From Pseudomonas sp. ADAK13 (GTDB lineage Bacteria; Pseudomonadota; Gammaproteobacteria; Pseudomonadales; Pseudomonadaceae): DNA of 64,000 bases. The stretch lies in contig NZ_CP052860.1 of assembly GCF_012935715.1 (NCBI RefSeq), positions 992,001-1,056,000 of the forward strand. Direction: 5' to 3'. Under the pieces are notes generated by a model. That model had not been told where the DNA came from and did not search any database. It worked only from the letters and a program-made list of their open reading frames with translations. The position numbers and the translations under genes are program-made. This document shows positions 60,591-64,000 of the stretch, in pieces; positions within the stretch are counted from its first letter, which is position 1; each line of letters begins with the position of its first letter.

Positions 60591-60622
60591 CACCTGTAGG
60601 TGCCAGCAGGCGCCTACAGGTG
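60591..60622. repeat. strong inverted repeat overlapping the end of a small gene
   Basis: CACCTGTAGGTGCC-AGCA-GGCGCCTACAGGTG is nearly perfectly self-complementary (one G:T-type mismatch) without a T-run. It includes the stop codon and last residues of the minus-strand 85-aa gene and lies just past the convergent acyltransferase stop. REP-like sequence or a shared 3' hairpin. Confidence 0.7.
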
Positions 60623-60871
60623 TTTGCTCAGCAAGGACACCAGCAACGCCAGCCCAAGACAGGCAAACCCCAACCGGTAGAACAGGCGATGGGTGCGCTG
60701 CGTCAGCACATCAAGCAGCAGCATTGGTTGATCAATGGCGCGCAGTGCGCTTTGCGCGTCAAGCCGGGCCATCGCGCGCTGTTCGTGCAGGCGTGTGACA
60801 AACAGCAACCAGGCTGCCGGGCAGGCCAGCAACAGGGCAAGGGAATTGAGCAGTAGTGCGGTCAGCGACAT
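60614..60871 (-). CDS. small membrane protein of unknown function, 85 aa
   Basis: No family recognised. Two hydrophobic segments (ALLLNSLALLLACPAAWLLFV and FYRLGFACLGLALLVSLLS) flank a ~35-residue basic loop (RLHEQRAMARLDAQSALRAIDQ). The last three codons lie inside a strong inverted repeat. A group of GTATC/GATAC repeats sits 13-44 nt upstream of its ATG, exactly over the expected promoter/5' UTR, suggesting dedicated regulation. Confidence 0.7.
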   Translation of the reverse strand: MSLTALLLNSLALLLACPAAWLLFVTRLHEQRAMARLDAQSALRAIDQPMLLLDVLTQRTHRLFYRLGFACLGLALLVSLLSKHL

Positions 60872-60883
60872 CGCAAACCTCGA

Positions 60884-60915
60884 TGTATCAGTATCTTGGT
60901 ATCAGTTCAGATACA
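60884..60915. promoter_or_regulatory. cluster of GTATC/GATAC repeats upstream of the 85-aa gene
   Basis: TGTATC (60884), GTATC (60891), GTATC (60899) and GATACA (60910-60915). The last pair forms GTATC-AGTTCA-GATAC. The same TGTATC/GATACA arms occur at 55690-55708. Confidence 0.35.
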
Positions 60916-61052
60916 AACCTGAATGATATGCGCCGCCTGCGCGTCATTGCTCCTTCCCCATTGACGGCTAATGTATCCAGTAATTTACAGCGTCACCTGA
61001 ACGTCACCTTAACAAGCCACTCTGTTGCCCTTCGAAAGCCCGGGAGCTTGTC

Positions 61053-61262
61053 ATGTTGCACGCGCAAAACCAGGATCGGCTGTATCTGATTGCCCCAAGC
61101 GATGAGCAGGAAGCACTGGTGGGCGGCCTCGCGTTCAATGTTCAGGACCGCCACTGGCTGGTGTATTGCGCCCTCGGCGGGCATCAGCATGCCGACCTGC
61201 CGGAGCTGGATTTGCTCACGGGTGTGAGTGTGCTGGACTTTTATGTCGAAACGGCTGCATGA
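61053..61262 (+). CDS. small conserved hypothetical protein, 69 aa
   Basis: Soluble, slightly acidic. Starts MLHAQNQDRLYLIAPSDEQEAL and continues with FNVQDRHWLVYCALGGHQHADLPELDLL to VSVLDFYVETAA. No motif that I recognise. It is preceded by GGGAGCTTGTC (GGGAG, 6 nt spacing), a good ribosome-binding site, and followed by a strong terminator 12 nt after its stop, both of which support a real gene. Confidence 0.7.
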   Translation: MLHAQNQDRLYLIAPSDEQEALVGGLAFNVQDRHWLVYCALGGHQHADLPELDLLTGVSVLDFYVETAA

Positions 61263-61274
61263 AACCGACAGGCG

Positions 61275-61311
61275 AAAAAAAACCGGGCTCAGTGACGAGC
61301 CCGGTTTTTTT
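61275..61311. terminator. bidirectional rho-independent terminator
   Basis: A-run, stem CCGGGCTC / GAGCCCGG with loop AGTGAC, T-run of seven. It serves the 69-aa gene and the convergent YajG-like gene. Confidence 0.93.
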
Positions 61312-61319
61312 ATGAACGC

Positions 61320-61904
61320 TTACTGCGAGCTGAGCAGCGAACCGATGCTCGGGTCCTTGAACAGGCGCGTCAGGGCATCGCTCAACACATCGCTGACCAG
61401 CTTGGTGTTGGTTTCCTGATTCGGCGCCATGCCGAAGCGCTGGTCCAGCGAAGCGCCATAACGGCCGCTGTAGCGACGGGTGCCGGCGGTTACGTCGGAC
61501 TTGAAGGTCGCGCCGATGGTGGCTTCAGTCACGTACAGGCCTTCCTTGGGCGACTGATACTTCAGCTCGGCCAGGGTAATGGTCAGCTGAGGAGCACCGG
61601 GCGAGTTGGCCGGGGTGAAGCCCAGCAGGCGCACAGCCGCTTCGGCCTGGGCTTGCAGCTTGGGCAGCACGTCGGCACCGGTCACCGTGATGGCGCTGGT
61701 TTCCGGGTACAGGCCGCCACGGGTGCCGAGGGTCGGCGACGGACGCCCGTCAACCACACGCACCGACACCGGCTGGCCATGGCCGACAGGCGCCAACTGG
61801 GTGGTGATTTTCGGTTGCGGGCTGAGTTGTTGCGGGCTGTGGGCGCAGCCAACCAGGGTCAAACTGGTCACAGTGATCAAACCGAACAACAGGCGTTGCA
61901 ACAT
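61320..61904 (-). CDS. YajG-like lipoprotein
   Basis: 194 residues from ATG 61904, preferred over ATG 61910 because GGAG is then 8 nt upstream rather than 2. Lipoprotein signal with lipobox VGC (LITVTSLTLVGCAHSP). The mature part follows the YajG family: VRVVDGRPSPTLGTRGGLYPETSAITVTGADVLPKLQAQAEAAVRLLGF, and ends ALTRLFKDPSIGSLLSSQ. Predicted outer-membrane attached; no biochemical function known. Single gene. Confidence 0.87.
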   Translation of the reverse strand: MLQRLLFGLITVTSLTLVGCAHSPQQLSPQPKITTQLAPVGHGQPVSVRVVDGRPSPTLGTRGGLYPETSAITVTGADVLPKLQAQAEAAVRLLGFTPANSPGAPQLTITLAELKYQSPKEGLYVTEATIGATFKSDVTAGTRRYSGRYGASLDQRFGMAPNQETNTKLVSDVLSDALTRLFKDPSIGSLLSSQ

Positions 61905-62088
61905 ACTCATTTCTCCAGGACTAGATGCAAACAGGGCGCCAGTATAACGGTGAGCGCTCGCCACTCACCAGAATTCCTGAACGGTGGCTGAACTGTCGGC
62001 GAAATTACAATTTTCACACAGAACCGTCACCTCAATGTCATGCCAGACTGCCAACCTTCGCAGCATGTAACGAACCGGGTACAAAACC

Positions 62089-62322
62089 ATGCGCCTTCTC
62101 AAATCACTGTTCTTTTCCCACACCAGCCATCGCCACTTTGCCCTGCTCGATGCCCAAGGCTGCTGCCAGGCCTTCAAGCAGTGCAGCTTGCCGCCCGTCG
62201 GTGAAGGCTGGGTCGAAGTCGAAGAGACCCGCCTGAGCTGGATGCACCGCCCGCTGCCCGCCAGCGCCCGTGTCAGCCCACGGGTTTCGCAGCCACAGCC
62301 ACGGCATGCGTTGGTCTCCTGA
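62089..62322 (+). CDS. small conserved hypothetical protein, 77 aa
   Basis: Starts MRLLKSLFFSHTSHRHFALLDAQGCC and continues with a charged central part (GEGWVEVEETRLSWMHRPLPASARV). No signal peptide or recognised domain; two adjacent cysteines (CC) and a third nearby. It has no strong ribosome-binding site (GGTACAAAACC). It is adjacent to the unannotated region upstream of mqo. Coding potential is moderate. Confidence 0.55.
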   Translation: MRLLKSLFFSHTSHRHFALLDAQGCCQAFKQCSLPPVGEGWVEVEETRLSWMHRPLPASARVSPRVSQPQPRHALVS

Positions 62323-63048
62323 CCAGATTGCTAATAAAAGTCATTAAACACGTCCATTTGCGCGCATTTCTTCGCTACAATCTCCCCCCGATTATAAGGA
62401 CGTCTCCTGATCGGGCCTCGCAGCATCGCTAATGCGCTTGTATTAGCTCCCCGCACCGCCCACAGAGAGCCGCCCACACAGATCGAGTGAAGCTGGCGAG
62501 CTTGCTGTTTTCTCTGCAAACCATCGTCTTTACCCGAATCTGCCAGAGCTGCCATGCGCTCGGCCACTTGAGTTGTTTGCCCGTTTTGCCGCTTGCCGGC
62601 AGTGATTTCGGGCCAGGTGCCAGGCTGGGGCAGCCCTTTTTTGAGGTTCACGTCTTCAAAAGAGCGTGAAAAAAACGGGTTTTCACAACTTCACAAGAGT
62701 GTGGCGAGCAAATGAATAGTTTTGCGTTTGTACAAGCACCATCAGCGTCTGGAACAGCCCCACCACACAGGACCGAGCACTCCTCAAGAACCGGAGCTTG
62801 AAGCCTGTCCGCTACGGATTTGGTTGCACGACCGGACGAACTTGACCATAAGTCGAATTGCCACAGGTGCCCTTAAATGCGTTCATACGCAGATCAGGCC
62901 CGGCCGGCAGCGTCCGCTTGCGATAAATTGCGAAGAATCGGACATGGCGATCCTGGCCATGGGTAACCTGGGGCATCACGTGAACCGCCCCGTCACTCCT
63001 GGCAGCCATGCCGTCAATTTGGTGCTGCAGATTTTGGAGACGCGTTAA
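62323..63048. other. 726-bp region upstream of mqo without a recognised gene
   Basis: Contents by eye: CGATTATAAGGA near 62390; an in-frame 27-codon run starting CTG (62407-62490); a short hairpin GGCTG-GGG-CAGCC with CTTTTTT (62623-62642), a weak terminator; and an in-frame stretch ending TAA at 63046-63048 right before the mqo ATG. The longer open frames on either strand (for example 62722-63048 plus, 62331-62651 minus) show no family resemblance and unusual composition. It probably holds the mqo promoter plus a leader or a small RNA. Confidence 0.5.
62623..62642 (+). terminator. weak intrinsic terminator candidate upstream of mqo
   Basis: GGCTG-GGG-CAGCC followed by CTTTTTT: only a five-bp stem with a three-base loop, so efficiency is doubtful. 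Its orientation would end a short plus-strand transcript begun near 62390, or attenuate mqo. Confidence 0.35.
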
Positions 63049-64000
63049 ATGGCGCATAACGAAGCAGTCGACGTAGTACTGGTAGGTGCGGGCATCATGA
63101 GTGCCACCCTCGCCGTACTGCTCAAAGAGCTCGACCCCGGCCTCAAGCTGGAAGTCGTTGAGCTGATGGACTCGGGTGCCGCGGAAAGTTCCAACCCGTG
63201 GAACAACGCCGGTACCGGCCATGCCGGGCTGTGTGAGCTGAACTACACACCCGAGGCCGCCGACGGCTCCATCGACATCAAGAAAGCCGTGCACATCAAC
63301 ACCCAATTCGAGGTGTCGAAGCAGTTCTGGGCCTACTTGACCAAGAAAGGCACCTTTGGGTCGTCCAAGTCCTTTATCAGCCCCGTGCCGCACCTGAGCT
63401 TCGTGCAGGGCGAGAAAGGCGTGTCGTTCCTCAAGAAGCGCTTTGAAACCCTCAGCCAGCACCACGCGTTCTCGGACATGCACTACACCGAAGACCGCAG
63501 CGAAATGGCCGAGTGGATGCCGCTGATGATGCCCGGCCGCCCGCTGGACGAAAAAATCGCAGCCACCCGCGTGATGAATGGCACCGACGTCAATTTCGGT
63601 GCCCTGACCAACCAGTTGCTCTCACACCTGACCAGCGCGCCGGATGCACAGGTCAAGTACAGCAAGCGCGTCACCGGCCTCAAGCGCAACGGCGCCGGCT
63701 GGACCGTGAGCATCAAGGACGTCAACAGCGGTAACTCCCGTGATGTGGACGCCAAGTTCGTGTTCCTCGGCGCCGGCGGCGCGGCCCTCCCGCTGCTGCA
63801 GGCCTCGGGCATCGAAGAAAGCAAAGGCTTCGGCGGCTTCCCGGTCAGCGGCCAGTGGCTGCGTTGCGACAACCCGGAAGTGGTCAAGCACCACCAGGCC
63901 AAGGTCTACAGCCAGGCGGCCGTGGGTTCGCCACCGATGTCGGTGCCGCACCTCGACACCCGCGTGGTGGATGGCAAGAAGTCCCTGTTGTTCGGGCCCT
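63049..64000 (+). CDS. mqo: malate:quinone oxidoreductase, partial at window edge
   Basis: First 317 codons. This FAD-dependent peripheral membrane enzyme oxidises L-malate to oxaloacetate and passes electrons to quinone, an NAD-independent alternative to malate dehydrogenase in the TCA cycle. The N-terminal FAD Rossmann motif is [22 protein letters not shown]; the Mqo hallmark [23 protein letters not shown] follows, then [24 protein letters not shown] and [15 protein letters not shown] lies 9 nt before the ATG. Most of the coding sequence (~500 residues expected) is inside; the C-terminus is cut off. Pseudomonads may carry two mqo genes. Confidence 0.95.
   Translation, partial: MAHNEAVDVVLVGAGIMSATLAVLLKELDPGLKLEVVELMDSGAAESSNPWNNAGTGHAGLCELNYTPEAADGSIDIKKAVHINTQFEVSKQFWAYLTKKGTFGSSKSFISPVPHLSFVQGEKGVSFLKKRFETLSQHHAFSDMHYTEDRSEMAEWMPLMMPGRPLDEKIAATRVMNGTDVNFGALTNQLLSHLTSAPDAQVKYSKRVTGLKRNGAGWTVSIKDVNSGNSRDVDAKFVFLGAGGAALPLLQASGIEESKGFGGFPVSGQWLRCDNPEVVKHHQAKVYSQAAVGSPPMSVPHLDTRVVDGKKSLLFGP

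Noticed and set aside
62331..62651. 106-codon minus-strand frame upstream of mqo
   Set aside because: No recognised motif, no ribosome-binding site, and it overlaps the likely mqo control region.
62722..63048. 108-codon frame before mqo as a full gene
   Set aside because: Composition is unusual (many His/Arg/Pro), no ribosome-binding site, no recognisable domain; only the last part is kept as a low-confidence finding.

Overview
The window is a contiguous chromosomal segment of a Pseudomonas, most likely of the P. fluorescens group. The evidence is a complete dcw (division and cell wall) cluster in the pseudomonad order, an OprD-family porin, CheV, Mqo, a PqiABC-type locus, high-GC codon use, and REP/REPIN intergenic repeats of the 'GTAGGAGC-GGCTTGCC' type. 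No prophage, insertion sequence, CRISPR array or tRNA was seen, so this is mostly core and near-core chromosome. Both edges cut genes: an RND efflux adaptor on the left and mqo on the right.

Layout. Positions 1-10 kb hold sensory and accessory genes: the end of an RND adaptor, an 80-aa orphan, two paralogous amino-acid-type solute-binding proteins around an Aer-like chemoreceptor (the second carries a C-terminal RidA domain), a cysteine-cluster protein, a GNAT acetyltransferase, CheV, a 2-hydroxyacid dehydrogenase, and an OprD porin preceded by a structured, terminator-ended leader or sRNA candidate. Positions 10.6-13.7 kb hold two tandem membrane diguanylate cyclases. Positions 13.8-31.7 kb hold the minus-strand dcw cluster mraZ-rsmH-ftsL-ftsI-murE-murF-mraY-murD-ftsW-murG-murC-ddlB-ftsQ-ftsA-ftsZ-lpxC, mostly overlapping by a few bases and headed by a promoter with three 10-bp-phased GTGG boxes for MraZ. 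RNase P RNA (rnpB) follows.

Positions 32.4-37 kb carry rsmI divergent from lpoA-yraN-gmhA/diaA-dolP, the same neighbourhood as in enterobacteria and again envelope-linked. Then come an OmpA-type lipoprotein, an MBL-fold hydrolase, a pqiA-pqiA-pqiB-pqiC lipid-transport operon with a small membrane protein attached, and a minus-strand block (42.6-51 kb) of a MalT-like LuxR regulator, DUF1329, DUF1302 and an acyl-CoA ligase. That block looks like a regulated uptake/activation module for a hydrophobic substrate. Positions 51-64 kb hold a LysE exporter, a second hydroxyacid dehydrogenase, rsmC, a yybP-ykoY manganese riboswitch controlling a GDT1-family exporter, an M48 lipoprotein protease, a dCache chemoreceptor, a divergent SRAP protein, small cysteine-rich and DUF2007 proteins, a PlsC-like acyltransferase, several small conserved proteins, a YajG-like lipoprotein and mqo.

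Most interesting points: the exported SBP-RidA fusion beside its non-fused paralogue; the GDT1 control region, where a palindrome overlaps a promoter that starts at the Mn aptamer; the terminator-ended RNA before the oprD gene; the LAL-DUF1329-DUF1302-ligase module; the SRAP protein lacking two of four catalytic residues; the CxC pair conserved in both tandem diguanylate cyclases; and the unexplained 726-bp region before mqo. All functions are read from sequence by eye; no database search was run.
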